Positions 15,944 to 23,868 of a DNA stretch of 64,000 nt are shown here, piece by piece. Origin of the DNA: JAVSMW01 sp032027005 (GTDB lineage Bacteria > Bacillota > Thermincolia > Thermincolales > UBA2595); the NCBI GenBank assembly GCA_032027005.1, contig JAVSMW010000016.1, positions 1 to 64,000 on the forward strand, given 5' to 3'. Within the stretch, counting starts at the first letter, position 1. Every line of letters begins with the position of its first letter. The translations under genes were made by a program, and so were the position numbers. Below the pieces are notes generated by a model. The model had not been told where the DNA came from and made no database searches. It saw only the letters and a program-made list of their open reading frames with translations.

Positions 15944-16942
15944 CTAACCTCCTAGAACATTAATCTTCTGCCCACATTTGCGGCATTTTTTGTCGATCAC
16001 ACCCACATTTGCAGCCTGGTAATTCCGCCGGCTGATGAGAAGCTCACTGCACCTAGGGCAGTAGGTATTGCTGGCATCAAACCCGGCGACATTGCCCAGA
16101 TACACATAGCTGAGCTTTTTTAAGGCAATTTCTCTGGCTCGTTCCATTGTCACCAACGGTGTGGGGGGCTGATTCATCTTGTAATTGGGAAAATACCGGG
16201 AGAAATGCAGGGGAATTTCTCTGTCAATACCTGCTAACCAGTCTGTCAATGCCCTAATTTCTTCCTCAGAATCGTTTAATCCGGGGACCAGCAAGGTCGT
16301 AATTTCCACATGACACTGCCGGCTTGCCGTTTCCACAGTTTTTAGCACAGGGTGCAGTTCACCTGCACATGTTTCATTGTAGTAACGGTCACTAAAGCCT
16401 TTTACATCTATGTTCATCGCATCTATATAAGGCAGTAGTTCTGTTAACGGATCAGGGTTAACAAAACCGTTGGTGACCATCACATTTTGTAACCCTGCCT
16501 GTCTGGCACTCTTGGCCGTTGCAAGAACGTATTCATACCACATAAAGGGTTCGGAATAGGTGTAGGCTATACCTACCGAGGGACGCCCGCCGTATTCGGA
16601 TGAGGCCGCCTCTACAAGCTTTTGGGGTGGCAGATCAACAGTTTCCGGATCTTGTTGGGCTATAGTCCAGTTTTGACAAAACCCGCACCGCATATTACAC
16701 CCAAAAGTGCCCACAGAAAAAATCTGCGAGCCGGGATAGAAGTGATATAAAGGTTTCTTTTCAATAGGATCAACACCGTAGGCTGAGCATTTGCCGTAAT
16801 TGATGGCATATAACGTGCCCCCACTGTTTTGCCTGACACGGCAAAAACCTTTTTTCCCGTCGGCAATCAGACATCCCTGGGGACATAACAGGCATTGTAC
16901 TTTGTCCTCCCTGGCTTTTTCCCAAAACATTGCCTGATTCAC
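15944..16942 (-). CDS. amrS: AmmeMemoRadiSam system radical SAM enzyme
   Basis: 332 aa. Cluster motif CNMRCGFC (CxxxCxxC, about residues 81-88), the N-terminal CLLCPQGC segment, SVGIAYTYSEPFMWYEY, and a C-terminal zinc-ribbon-like pair (CPRC, CRKCG). This is the radical SAM member of the conserved AMMECR1-MEMO1-radical SAM module, related to pyruvate-formate-lyase activases; its substrate is unknown. GTG start with AGGAGGG upstream. It is 14 nt downstream of the MEMO1-AMMECR1 fusion gene, so the whole module is one operon. Confidence 0.9.
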   Translation of the reverse strand: MNQAMFWEKAREDKVQCLLCPQGCLIADGKKGFCRVRQNSGGTLYAINYGKCSAYGVDPIEKKPLYHFYPGSQIFSVGTFGCNMRCGFCQNWTIAQQDPETVDLPPQKLVEAASSEYGGRPSVGIAYTYSEPFMWYEYVLATAKSARQAGLQNVMVTNGFVNPDPLTELLPYIDAMNIDVKGFSDRYYNETCAGELHPVLKTVETASRQCHVEITTLLVPGLNDSEEEIRALTDWLAGIDREIPLHFSRYFPNYKMNQPPTPLVTMERAREIALKKLSYVYLGNVAGFDASNTYCPRCSELLISRRNYQAANVGVIDKKCRKCGQKINVLGG

Positions 16943-16956
16943 ATTATCCCTCCTGA

Positions 16957-18357
16957 TCAGTGATACCGCACTACTTCAAAGCGTTCTAACTGAACAGGCT
17001 CACCTGGTGCTATCCCGGCCTTCTGCCGGGCGATGGCAACCTGTTCCTCAACTGTATCGACACCCTCCAAATTGGGCAAAAGCAGGCCTGACCTGCGACC
17101 GGAACGCACAATTACCCCATACCGCTTAACATCTAGCTGATTAATGCTTTCTATAGGTTCAGGCTCTTTCAATACATCTACCGAATATTCCAATTCTGCC
17201 AATTCACCCGGTTCGACAGGTTCAAACCTCGGGTCAGCTGTCCCGGCACTAATGGCATTGTTTACTATCTCGGCACTTATATTAGGGGTAGTAGGCAGGA
17301 TGGTCCCTATACAGCCCCGTAATTGACCGTGTTTTTTAAGGGAGACGAACACCCCCGCTTTTTCCCTAAAAACCGGCTCAGCATCCACATCAGGCGAAAT
17401 CTTCCGTCCTTCCCTGACATATGTTTCAAGGGCTTGCCTGGCCAGGGCGGGCAAAACCGCTTCACCTGCTCTCCTGTTTTCAATCTTTTCCCTGCGCTCC
17501 TGGAGGAGTTTGTCCAGCAGGCTTGCCCCGGTTTCCTGACCCGGCTCAAGTGCGGCTACCATATACCCGACCCCAAAGGGGCCTTCATAAGACAGGACCT
17601 CAGTATCTACATGGTGCCCATCTAATGATCCCAGCATCATGATAATAGATCTCAGCCCGCACTCTCCCGCCTCATCGGCCATCTTCCGGTCAATGTTAAT
17701 GATCCCCCGAAAATCATTAACTTTAATCAATTCTACGATTTTTTGGTCAAAGAGCTTACCCTGAGGTGAATAACCGGCTGGTGCCTCAGGTATCAGCCGG
17801 TGGGACATGTCACTGCTGGCAACAATTGCGACCTTTTTGTCAGATGCCTCCACAGCTTTTTTGAGGGCAAAGCCAAAAGTATACAATTCTTCAAAGGGCA
17901 AGAGACTCATCGAAATCGAAACCATCGGCAAATCTACCCCGGCCTTGTCAAAAAAATGCATAGGCACCAAGACCCCATGGTCCAGTTTTGTTGTTACCCC
18001 AAACTGGTCTGCCAATACATCATCTATTTCCACTGTAACAATTCCATAGCTTCCTGCGTAATCAACTATCAACTTGGCCAGTTCCAAGTCATTATTATAT
18101 TCAAATTCCAGCTCACTGTTAAACATTCTAAGATCCCCAGCCAGCAGCTCACTGCCGTTTATGGCAATACCGTCCCGAAAAACCGAGCCGTGCGGGGAAA
18201 TCATGACAATAACTTCTGCCCCACTATTGGCAGCGCGAACTGCCAGTTTCTCCATCGCGTTATAGGTCATACTTACTTTCGCCGCTTCAGCCCGGCCTAC
18301 CTCTGGCAGTACAATGGGCGGATGTGGCGCCACACCACAAAAAACAACTTGACCCAC
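16957..18357 (-). CDS. amrB: AmmeMemoRadiSam proteins B and A fused (MEMO1-AMMECR1)
   Basis: 466 aa. Residues of about 1-270 are the MEMO1/LigB-like dioxygenase-fold domain (VFCGVAPHPPIVLPEVG, MISPHGSVFRDG, VASSDMSHRL). Residues of about 295-466 are the AMMECR1 domain (ALARQALETYVREG, GVFVSLKKHGQLRGCIGT, the LRGCIG hallmark). The domains are separate proteins in many organisms. GTG start after GAGGAGGG. Biochemical role unknown; with AmrS it probably acts on an oxygen-sensitive modification. Confidence 0.92.
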   Translation of the reverse strand: MGQVVFCGVAPHPPIVLPEVGRAEAAKVSMTYNAMEKLAVRAANSGAEVIVMISPHGSVFRDGIAINGSELLAGDLRMFNSELEFEYNNDLELAKLIVDYAGSYGIVTVEIDDVLADQFGVTTKLDHGVLVPMHFFDKAGVDLPMVSISMSLLPFEELYTFGFALKKAVEASDKKVAIVASSDMSHRLIPEAPAGYSPQGKLFDQKIVELIKVNDFRGIINIDRKMADEAGECGLRSIIMMLGSLDGHHVDTEVLSYEGPFGVGYMVAALEPGQETGASLLDKLLQERREKIENRRAGEAVLPALARQALETYVREGRKISPDVDAEPVFREKAGVFVSLKKHGQLRGCIGTILPTTPNISAEIVNNAISAGTADPRFEPVEPGELAELEYSVDVLKEPEPIESINQLDVKRYGVIVRSGRRSGLLLPNLEGVDTVEEQVAIARQKAGIAPGEPVQLERFEVVRYH

Positions 18358-18447
18358 GAAAATCCCTCCTCGTACTTTATTTTAGCCTCACAAAATGTAT
18401 TTATGTGATATTTCTGTTATAACCCTCAAAGTGCCTGCATATTTTTA

Positions 18448-18577
18448 TATAAATTGAAACTTACTTTAGGTGGAGTTTTATACTCCATCTAAAGTTTAGT
18501 TGAACTTATCCAGGGACTTAGCGCCACTTATCTCCCGCTTACAGAAGCGGGAGATAAGTGGCGGTTAGCCATCGGAG
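18448..18577 (+). repeat. Dispersed structured repeat SR2, copy b
   Basis: The best-preserved copy. Hairpin 1 arms are ACTTTAGGTGGAGT and ACTCCATCTAAAGT; hairpin 2 arms CCACTTATCTCCCGCTT and AAGCGGGAGATAAGTGG are perfect over 17 bp around ACAG. It ends at GCCATCGGA, 15 bp before the cwlD ribosome binding site and on the same strand, so it would be in the cwlD 5' untranslated region. Confidence 0.9.
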
Positions 18578-18601
18578 AAAATCATTTGGGTGAGGAGGAT
18601 T

Positions 18602-19330
18602 ATGTTGCGTTTTGTTTACATAAGTTCGTATCGCATCAAAAAAATGCATATTTTCATAATTTTAATCGGCTTTTTACTCACGCTCACCGGACTTAATTCT
18701 GTTTCTGCGGTTCTTGAAAGTAAACCCGCAACTACATGGGAGGTAGCAAACCAGATAATTGTCATTGACCCCGGACATGGAGGCATTGACCCAGGTGCCG
18801 TAGGACATAATGGGCTGAAGGAAAAGGATCTGGTTTTGCAAGTGTCAAAACGATTAAATCAGCTCTTTAGCCAGGCCGGGGCAAGAGTGCTGTTGACCCG
18901 AGACTCCGACATGGAACATAGCACTCCAGGCTCCGGAAGTCTCTTGAAACGCAAAAGAGAAGATCTCGCCAAGCGGGTGGAACTGGCTAACAAAAACAGG
19001 GCCAGCATATATCTGAGTATCCATGTAAATGCTTTTCCGTCTGCCCGATGGAGTGGTGCGCAAACATTCTATCAAAAAGGGCAAAATGACAGTAAAAGAC
19101 TGGCAGAAGCAATTCAATCAGAGTTAATCAGAGTTTTAGGCAATACCAACCGCGTTGCCAAAGCTGAAGACTTTTTCACCACCAGAAACACTAAGATGGC
19201 TGCCGTCGTCGTAGAAATTGGATTTATCTCAAATCCCAATGAAGCCAAACTCCTCTCTGATCCCGACTATCAAAGGAAATTGGCCCTGGCAATTTATTCC
19301 GGAGTCACAAAATACTATAAAAACTACTAG
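18602..19330 (+). CDS. cwlD: N-acetylmuramoyl-L-alanine amidase, CwlD type
   Basis: 242 aa. Membrane/signal segment at about residues 15-37 (MHIFIILIGFLLTLTGLNSV), then an Amidase_3 domain: IVIDPGHGGIDPGAVG with the zinc histidine, the LSIHVNAF second zinc histidine, and the catalytic glutamate in VVEIGFISN. CwlD makes muramic-delta-lactam in spore cortex, needed for germination; in Bacillus it lies next to rplM-rpsI, as it nearly does here. The AGGAGG is only 3 nt from the ATG at 18602; the TTG at 18605 would have better spacing. Plus strand, preceded by an SR2 repeat. Confidence 0.88.
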   Translation: MLRFVYISSYRIKKMHIFIILIGFLLTLTGLNSVSAVLESKPATTWEVANQIIVIDPGHGGIDPGAVGHNGLKEKDLVLQVSKRLNQLFSQAGARVLLTRDSDMEHSTPGSGSLLKRKREDLAKRVELANKNRASIYLSIHVNAFPSARWSGAQTFYQKGQNDSKRLAEAIQSELIRVLGNTNRVAKAEDFFTTRNTKMAAVVVEIGFISNPNEAKLLSDPDYQRKLALAIYSGVTKYYKNY

Positions 19331-19370
19331 AAAGGCGCGCCTCTTTCAGTTCCCACAGCGCGCGCCTTTC
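19330..19370 (+). terminator. cwlD terminator
   Basis: GAAAGGCGCGC (from the last base of the cwlD stop) pairs perfectly with GCGCGCCTTTC at 19360-19370. GC-rich 11-bp stem; only a weak T-tract follows. Confidence 0.65.
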
Positions 19371-19371
19371 G

Positions 19372-19487
19372 GTACTACACACCTTGGCCTTTTCCATAGC
19401 GGAGCTGCTGCCGCGATAGCGGCTTACAGATCCGGCATGCCCCTTGCGGGTACAAATGTGGAAAAGATATACTTATCCTGTAGTATA
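19372..19487. other. Nested inverted-repeat structure between cwlD and the cytochrome gene
   Basis: Outer arms TACTACA and TGTAGTA enclose a second pair, CTTTTCCA and TGGAAAAG, which enclose about 60 bp with GCCGCGATAGCGGC. No reading frame is plausible. The layout of outer arms, inner arms and a GC-rich interior recalls the larger elements at 44143 and 62044, but the sequence is not clearly the same family. Confidence 0.4.
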
Positions 19488-19490
19488 ACA

Positions 19491-19523
19491 AAAATGGATG
19501 TCTCTTAATAGACATCCATTTTT
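19491..19523. terminator. Bidirectional terminator between cwlD and the cytochrome gene
   Basis: AAAATGGATGTCT and AGACATCCATTTT pair over 13 bp around CTTAAT, with A and T runs on both sides, a classic two-way intrinsic terminator between convergent genes. Confidence 0.9.
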
Positions 19524-19540
19524 AATGCGCTTCATTTAAT

Positions 19541-20650
19541 CTACGATTTCTTTTCCTTGGCAGCATCTGCCGGAGCTGCCGGAGCTGGTGGTGTAACCGC
19601 AAACCAGTGGCAGGTGTTGCAATAAGTGCCTGTAACATTAGGCCCAGGCTGATTCTTATCATGGCAGGCGAAGCAGTTCGGCATGCCTTTTTCAAGAGCC
19701 ATTTTCGGGTGAGTAGACATCCATTGGCCGTCGTGATTCTGTGGCCGCTTGCTGTGACAACCGTAACAGTAACTATTTGCTCTCGCAAAATCAGAAATGA
19801 TGTCTCCAGTTGAAGGAGTGGCAAACTTCTGGCTCTCTTTGTCATAGTGACATTTTGCACAATTGTTGACATCCTGTCGGCCCAATTTACCGTGAACAGA
19901 ACTCCAGGCCGGATCCTCATGAGAGGGCAGGCTCTTCCTCTCCGGATAGTAATGGCAGGCAGCACACTCGGTAGTCACTTTGCGCTGTTCATGGCAGGTG
20001 ATGCAAACAAACATGTTGGGCCTGCGGAAAACTCCAGGGGCAGCTTTTTTAGCCGTCTCCGGAGTCCATTGGCTATAGTCACTGTACTGCGCCCTGGTAG
20101 TCACCTTGCGTTCAGCAATATTACCATGGGTGACAAACCTGTGGCATGCTAAGCAGGGTATCTTGGCTGTTTCGTGCTTTTCGTGAGGAGCAATCAGATC
20201 AGGCAAAAGAGTCGCATCCCTGTTCTCCATGGCGTGACAGCTCCTGCAGACGTCATCGGCAACAGAGTTTTTCCCAGCAATCGGCTTTGCAAAAGCTCCG
20301 CTGTCATGGGCTGCCTTGTTTTGGTCAGGCTTATAGCCTTTATGGCAAGTTAAGCACGGAACCTGGGCGTGTACTGAGGTCTGCCATGTAGCTATCTCCG
20401 GCCACATTTCGTGACAAGATGAACAATCATTGTCAGCAATAGCTTTGCCACCTTTTGCCCCGGCCGGTGCCGAAGCCTGCTCTGCTGTCACAGCCGGCTG
20501 ACTATTTGTGGCAGTGGAAGTATTCTCGGAAGTAGTTGTCGCAGGCATATCACCGCACCCCGCAACGAACAGTGCTATTATAAGGATAATTGTAGCAAAA
20601 GCAACTACTGACCAACAAGAGCGGTTATGTATTTTTTTTGCTTTTTCCAT
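19541..20650 (-). CDS. Decaheme c-type cytochrome lipoprotein
   Basis: 369 aa. Signal segment at about residues 13-31 ends in the lipobox LFVAGC, so C32 should be lipidated and the protein held on the outer face of the membrane. Ten CxxCH heme sites follow (CSSCH, CLTCH, CRSCH, CLACH, CITCH, CAACH, CAKCH, CYGCH, CFACH, CNTCH), with further histidines as likely distal ligands. A linker rich in T, S and A follows the lipid anchor, and the C-terminus is low-complexity (PAPAAPADAAKEK). Probable role in electron transfer to extracellular or periplasm-like acceptors such as metals; the exact acceptor cannot be told. ATG follows AAAGGAGG at a long 12-nt spacing. Confidence 0.9.
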   Translation of the reverse strand: MEKAKKIHNRSCWSVVAFATIILIIALFVAGCGDMPATTTSENTSTATNSQPAVTAEQASAPAGAKGGKAIADNDCSSCHEMWPEIATWQTSVHAQVPCLTCHKGYKPDQNKAAHDSGAFAKPIAGKNSVADDVCRSCHAMENRDATLLPDLIAPHEKHETAKIPCLACHRFVTHGNIAERKVTTRAQYSDYSQWTPETAKKAAPGVFRRPNMFVCITCHEQRKVTTECAACHYYPERKSLPSHEDPAWSSVHGKLGRQDVNNCAKCHYDKESQKFATPSTGDIISDFARANSYCYGCHSKRPQNHDGQWMSTHPKMALEKGMPNCFACHDKNQPGPNVTGTYCNTCHWFAVTPPAPAAPADAAKEKKS

Positions 20651-20807
20651 TTCAATTTTTCGCCTCCTTTCTCGTAAATTTTCAAAAGCTCTAATCTAAA
20701 ATATTCTATTCAAATACTTATATTCCTCTTTTTGGCAGCACCATTGTTTGTTATTTTAAAATTTGGGAAAATTTGTACTGATGATCCCGATCTTCGAGCC
20801 TCAAACT

Positions 20808-20900
20808 AGAAAAACGCCATCTGACTAGGCGTACTTTGCGCCGCAACCAGAGGCGTAATGGAATTGCGGCGCGGGCAACGACGTCAGATGGCGTTTTTCT
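20808..20900. repeat. Short form of the variable-arm element (element D)
   Basis: Outer arms AGAAAAACGCCATCTGAC (20808-20825) and GTCAGATGGCGTTTTTCT (20883-20900) are perfect over 18 bp. Next come TAGGCGTAC on the left and GGGCAACGAC on the right, then inner arms GCGCCGCAA (20838) and TTGCGGCGC (20864), then a 17-nt interior. The order outer arm, TAGGCGYAC, inner arm, interior, inner arm, GCAACGAC, outer arm is the same as element A at 62044, but without the approximately 90-bp core. Confidence 0.8.
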
Positions 20901-20917
20901 GTACCTGCATAACAAAA

Positions 20918-20940
20918 GGGAAGGTTTTTTGGACCTTCCC
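20918..20940 (-). terminator. rplM-rpsI terminator
   Basis: On the minus strand GGGAAGGT and ACCTTCCC pair around CCAAAAA, followed by CTTTTGTT. It lies just after the rpsI stop. Confidence 0.85.
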
Positions 20941-20946
20941 TCTGGA

Positions 20947-21339
20947 CTAACGTTTTGAATATTGTGGTGCGCGACGGGCTGATTTGAGACCATATTTCTT
21001 TCTTTCTTTCATTCTGGGGTCCCGTGTTAAAAACCCGGCTTTTTTTAATGCACCGCGAAGGTTAGGATCAGCCTTGATGAGCGCACGGGCGATGCCGAGA
21101 CGCATTGCTCCTGCCTGACCGGTTGTTCCGCCGCCTTCAACTCTGGCCAGAACATCATATTGGCTGAGTGTAGCTGTCAACTGAAGAGGTTGTTTAACAA
21201 TCATCTCCAGAGTTCTTTTTCCAAAATATTCGTTCAAGGGCCTGCTGTTAACAACAACTTTGCCTTCACCGGGGACTACCCTTACACGTGCGATTGCGTT
21301 TTTCCTACGTCCTGTTCCCTGAAATTGAACCTGTGCCAT
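20947..21339 (-). CDS. rpsI: 30S ribosomal protein S9
   Basis: 130 aa. The start AQVQFQGTGRRKNAIARV, GGGTTGQAGAMRLGIARAL and the invariant C-terminal tail APQYSKR, which reaches the P-site tRNA, are all present. Follows rplM by 23 nt, the universal rplM-rpsI pair. Confidence 0.97.
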   Translation of the reverse strand: MAQVQFQGTGRRKNAIARVRVVPGEGKVVVNSRPLNEYFGKRTLEMIVKQPLQLTATLSQYDVLARVEGGGTTGQAGAMRLGIARALIKADPNLRGALKKAGFLTRDPRMKERKKYGLKSARRAPQYSKR

Positions 21340-21362
21340 GCTTATTCCTCCTTCCCGTTACA

Positions 21363-21797
21363 TTAACCTACGAAATTCCATACTTCTGGCTGTTGAGCAG
21401 TATGGGGATGATCTGGTCCACTATAAACCTTAAGTTTATGCAATTGGGCACGCCCCAGACGATTATGTGGCAGCATGCCTTTTACAGCTTTCTCTATGGC
21501 TAATTCCGGCTTCTCTTTCAGCAACCGGTCATATGTCATAGTCTTCAGACCGCCGGGGTAACCGGAATGGCGGGCGTACTGTTTTTGTTCAAGCTTCTTG
21601 CCGGTAAGTACAACTTTCTCTGCATTAATCACTATTACAAAATCCCCTGTGTCAACATGGGGTGTAAAAATCGGCTTATGCTTTCCCCTTAACAGCCTGG
21701 CCACTTCTGTAGCCAAACGACCAAGAGGTTTGCCTTCAGCGTCAACTATATACCATTTCTTAATAATTTCACTGGGCTTGGCCATATAAGTAGACAT
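21363..21797 (-). CDS. rplM: 50S ribosomal protein L13
   Basis: 144 aa from ATG 21797, preceded by AAGGAGG; the in-frame extension to 21866 is the untranslated leader. Motifs WYIVDAEGKPLGRLATEVA, MLPHNRLGRAQLHKLKVY and the C-terminal HTAQQPE are typical of L13, an early-assembly protein binding 23S rRNA. Confidence 0.97.
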   Translation of the reverse strand: MSTYMAKPSEIIKKWYIVDAEGKPLGRLATEVARLLRGKHKPIFTPHVDTGDFVIVINAEKVVLTGKKLEQKQYARHSGYPGGLKTMTYDRLLKEKPELAIEKAVKGMLPHNRLGRAQLHKLKVYSGPDHPHTAQQPEVWNFVG

Positions 21798-21954
21798 TTC
21801 AATACCTCCTTGATACAACAATTCCGTCATTCGTAACTTGTTCCTCGCATCGCTGTCAGCTACCACTAACAGTCGAACAAATAATCCGGGGCTGTGGATT
21901 ATTAGTGTATAGAGTCACGCATATATTTTATTACAATTAACCGGTGTATGTCAA
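21798..21954 (-). promoter_or_regulatory. rplM promoter and leader
   Basis: TTGACA (21949-21954) and TAAAAT (21925-21930) with an 18-bp spacer on the minus strand. The leader of about 120 nt holds short complementary segments (CCACAGCCCCGG; GTGGTAGCTGACAGC). Firmicutes rplM transcripts often carry an autoregulatory L13 leader; this position fits, but I could not confirm the consensus structure. Confidence 0.6.
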
Positions 21955-21959
21955 GTTAA

Positions 21960-22883
21960 TTATAGCCACTCGTTTCTCTTATAGAACATTACCCCCGCAA
22001 TTATCGCAGCCGGTATCAAGGTAACTACTATGGTAAACCAAAATGCAAAGAGATGCTGTGCTAGAGGAATACCCTCCACATTCATTGAAAAATAACCCTG
22101 AATTAGAGTCATCGGCAGAATAATAACCGAAATTACTGTGAAAATCCGCATTAAGTTGTTAATTCTATATGAAGTATTTGCCTCGAGTGTTCCCAAAAAC
22201 GCATCAACAACTTCTTTGAAGTTCTCTAACAAATCCCAAATTTTCTCAATCTGGTCTGTTATATCATCAAAATATACCTCCAATTTCTCAGGCAGAAATC
22301 TGTTGATAGCCATTTCCAGAGTCTTCATAACAGGCCGCAGAGGTTTTAGGATCCTGCGGAATCCGATAATTTCCAGCTTGAGGCGTGAAATTTCCTCCAG
22401 CATCATTCGCGAACGACTTTTGAATATATTTCGTTCCAACTGTCCTAAGTTCGTGGCAATCTTGTCGAGCATGGGGAAACAGTAATTAAAGAGCCTTCTG
22501 ATAATTTCATACAGCAGGATTCCTGAACCGTTGTTCATGAACCGTTTGCGTACTTCTTCCTGTTCACTGCATGCTTTGAAAAAACTCACCAGCGGTTTGA
22601 GCTCTCCTTCATGAAGAGTGATTAGATAATCTTTCCCCAGAAAAATATCTACTTCTTCAGAAGACAACCGTTGGTCATTTTTGTGATAACGTGGAAAATG
22701 AAGCACCAAAAACATATAATCATCATATTCATCAACCTTGGAGCGCTGAATTTCTGAAAGACAGTCTTCCAGCGCCAGCGGGTGGAAATTAAACTCATTA
22801 CTAAGATATTTTGTTTCTTCGTGAGTCGGACTTATGATATCCACCCATGTCAAAGTTCCAAATGTTATTTTATTTATTCTCAT
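21960..22883 (-). CDS. corA: CorA-family divalent cation transporter (GMN motif altered)
   Basis: 307 aa. A soluble N-terminal alpha/beta and long-helix region (LEDCLSEIQRSKVDEYDDYMFLVLHFP; long stalk helix to about 245) is followed by two C-terminal membrane helices (IFTVISVIILPMTLIQGYF and a second at about 280-300), the CorA/2-TM-GxN layout. The signature loop reads YFSMNVEG instead of YGMNFE: the glycine of the GMN selectivity motif is serine. Ion specificity is therefore uncertain. Minus strand; the stop lies just upstream of the rplM promoter. Confidence 0.88.
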   Translation of the reverse strand: MRINKITFGTLTWVDIISPTHEETKYLSNEFNFHPLALEDCLSEIQRSKVDEYDDYMFLVLHFPRYHKNDQRLSSEEVDIFLGKDYLITLHEGELKPLVSFFKACSEQEEVRKRFMNNGSGILLYEIIRRLFNYCFPMLDKIATNLGQLERNIFKSRSRMMLEEISRLKLEIIGFRRILKPLRPVMKTLEMAINRFLPEKLEVYFDDITDQIEKIWDLLENFKEVVDAFLGTLEANTSYRINNLMRIFTVISVIILPMTLIQGYFSMNVEGIPLAQHLFAFWFTIVVTLIPAAIIAGVMFYKRNEWL

Positions 22884-23346
22884 TCATGTCAATCCCCTTT
22901 ACAGGTCGACTTACCATTCACGATACAGTTTTTTAAGCACAAGAAAATTGACTTCGCTAGTTCCAGTCATGGAAGCCAATTTCACGTGTGTTTTTTCATT
23001 ATCACGTTATAATTCTACACCTTTCCTATTAATAATTCAAGAAATTTGTACTACGGACCAGGAACTAAATGTATTACCGATGAAAACTATGCAAATCAAC
23101 AATATTGGTCCTTATGAGGGATATTTAGGATTATTCAGTTAGTTCCAGTACTATTATGACCACTTTTGATTCATCTAAACCTTCCACAGTTATATCTATT
23201 ACTTTAAAAGCGATGAAATATGAATTTGTACTAATTGAGAGAAGATGAATCCCTCTAATAGAACCGCCCGGTTAAAGCATAATCTCAGAGGAATTTGCCA
23301 AAAAATGCAGAAAATGTTTAGGGGACTTTTGAAAGGAGGCTCAGCA
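22884..23346. other. Intergenic stretch between divergent corA and hemerythrin genes
   Basis: 463 bp, AT-rich, no supported gene. A minus-strand frame near 23140-23220 reads VIDITVEGLDESKVVIIVLELTE before a stop but has no ribosome binding site or clear start, and may be a remnant. No convincing promoter or hairpin was identified. Confidence 0.4.
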
Positions 23347-23754
23347 ATGTCATATTTAACATGGGATGACAGCTACAGCATTAGTCAGAAAATCGTCGAT
23401 GACCAGCACAAGACTCTGTTCAATCTAATCAACAGACTGCATGACGCCATGATTTTGGGTAAAAGCAAACAGATAATGGGTACAGTTCTACAAGAGCTTT
23501 TGGATTATACTGTTTCGCACTTTTCTACCGAAGAAAAGTTTATGATCAGGTATAGTTATCAGTGGTACGTTCCGCACAAATCCGAACACCGAAAATTTAT
23601 AGACCAGGTGACTAGCTTCCAAAAAGGCTATAATGAAGGAAAACTGATTCTCTCCCTAGACATTATGGGCTTCCTCAAGGATTGGCTGGTCAATCATATT
23701 CTCAAAACTGACAAAAAGCTTGGTGAGTTCTTGCAGGACAAACCCGGCATTTAG
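23347..23754 (+). CDS. Bacteriohemerythrin
   Basis: 135 aa from ATG 23347 with AAAGGAGGC upstream. Di-iron oxygen-binding four-helix protein. The ligand pattern is visible: DDQHKTLFNLIN (first histidine), HFSTEEK (His and Glu), HKSEHRKF (two His), and NHILKTDKKL (His and Asp). W at residue 6 and the SYSISQKIVDDQH lead are typical of bacterial members. In an anaerobe it may sense or scavenge oxygen. Single plus-strand gene with its own terminator. Confidence 0.95.
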   Translation: MSYLTWDDSYSISQKIVDDQHKTLFNLINRLHDAMILGKSKQIMGTVLQELLDYTVSHFSTEEKFMIRYSYQWYVPHKSEHRKFIDQVTSFQKGYNEGKLILSLDIMGFLKDWLVNHILKTDKKLGEFLQDKPGI

Positions 23755-23760
23755 TAAAAT

Positions 23761-23792
23761 AAGACCACCGGAGTCACTTCAGTGGTCTTTTC
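23761..23792 (+). terminator. Hemerythrin gene terminator
   Basis: AAGACCAC and GTGGTCTT pair over 8 bp, followed by TTTTCC, six bases after the stop codon. Confidence 0.85.
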
Positions 23793-23868
23793 CGATACCG
23801 GTTACCCCTAGCCAGCTGTCCTTAGTTGGCCAGGTGCCCTTTTATTGATAATCGCATAAATATCTCTT

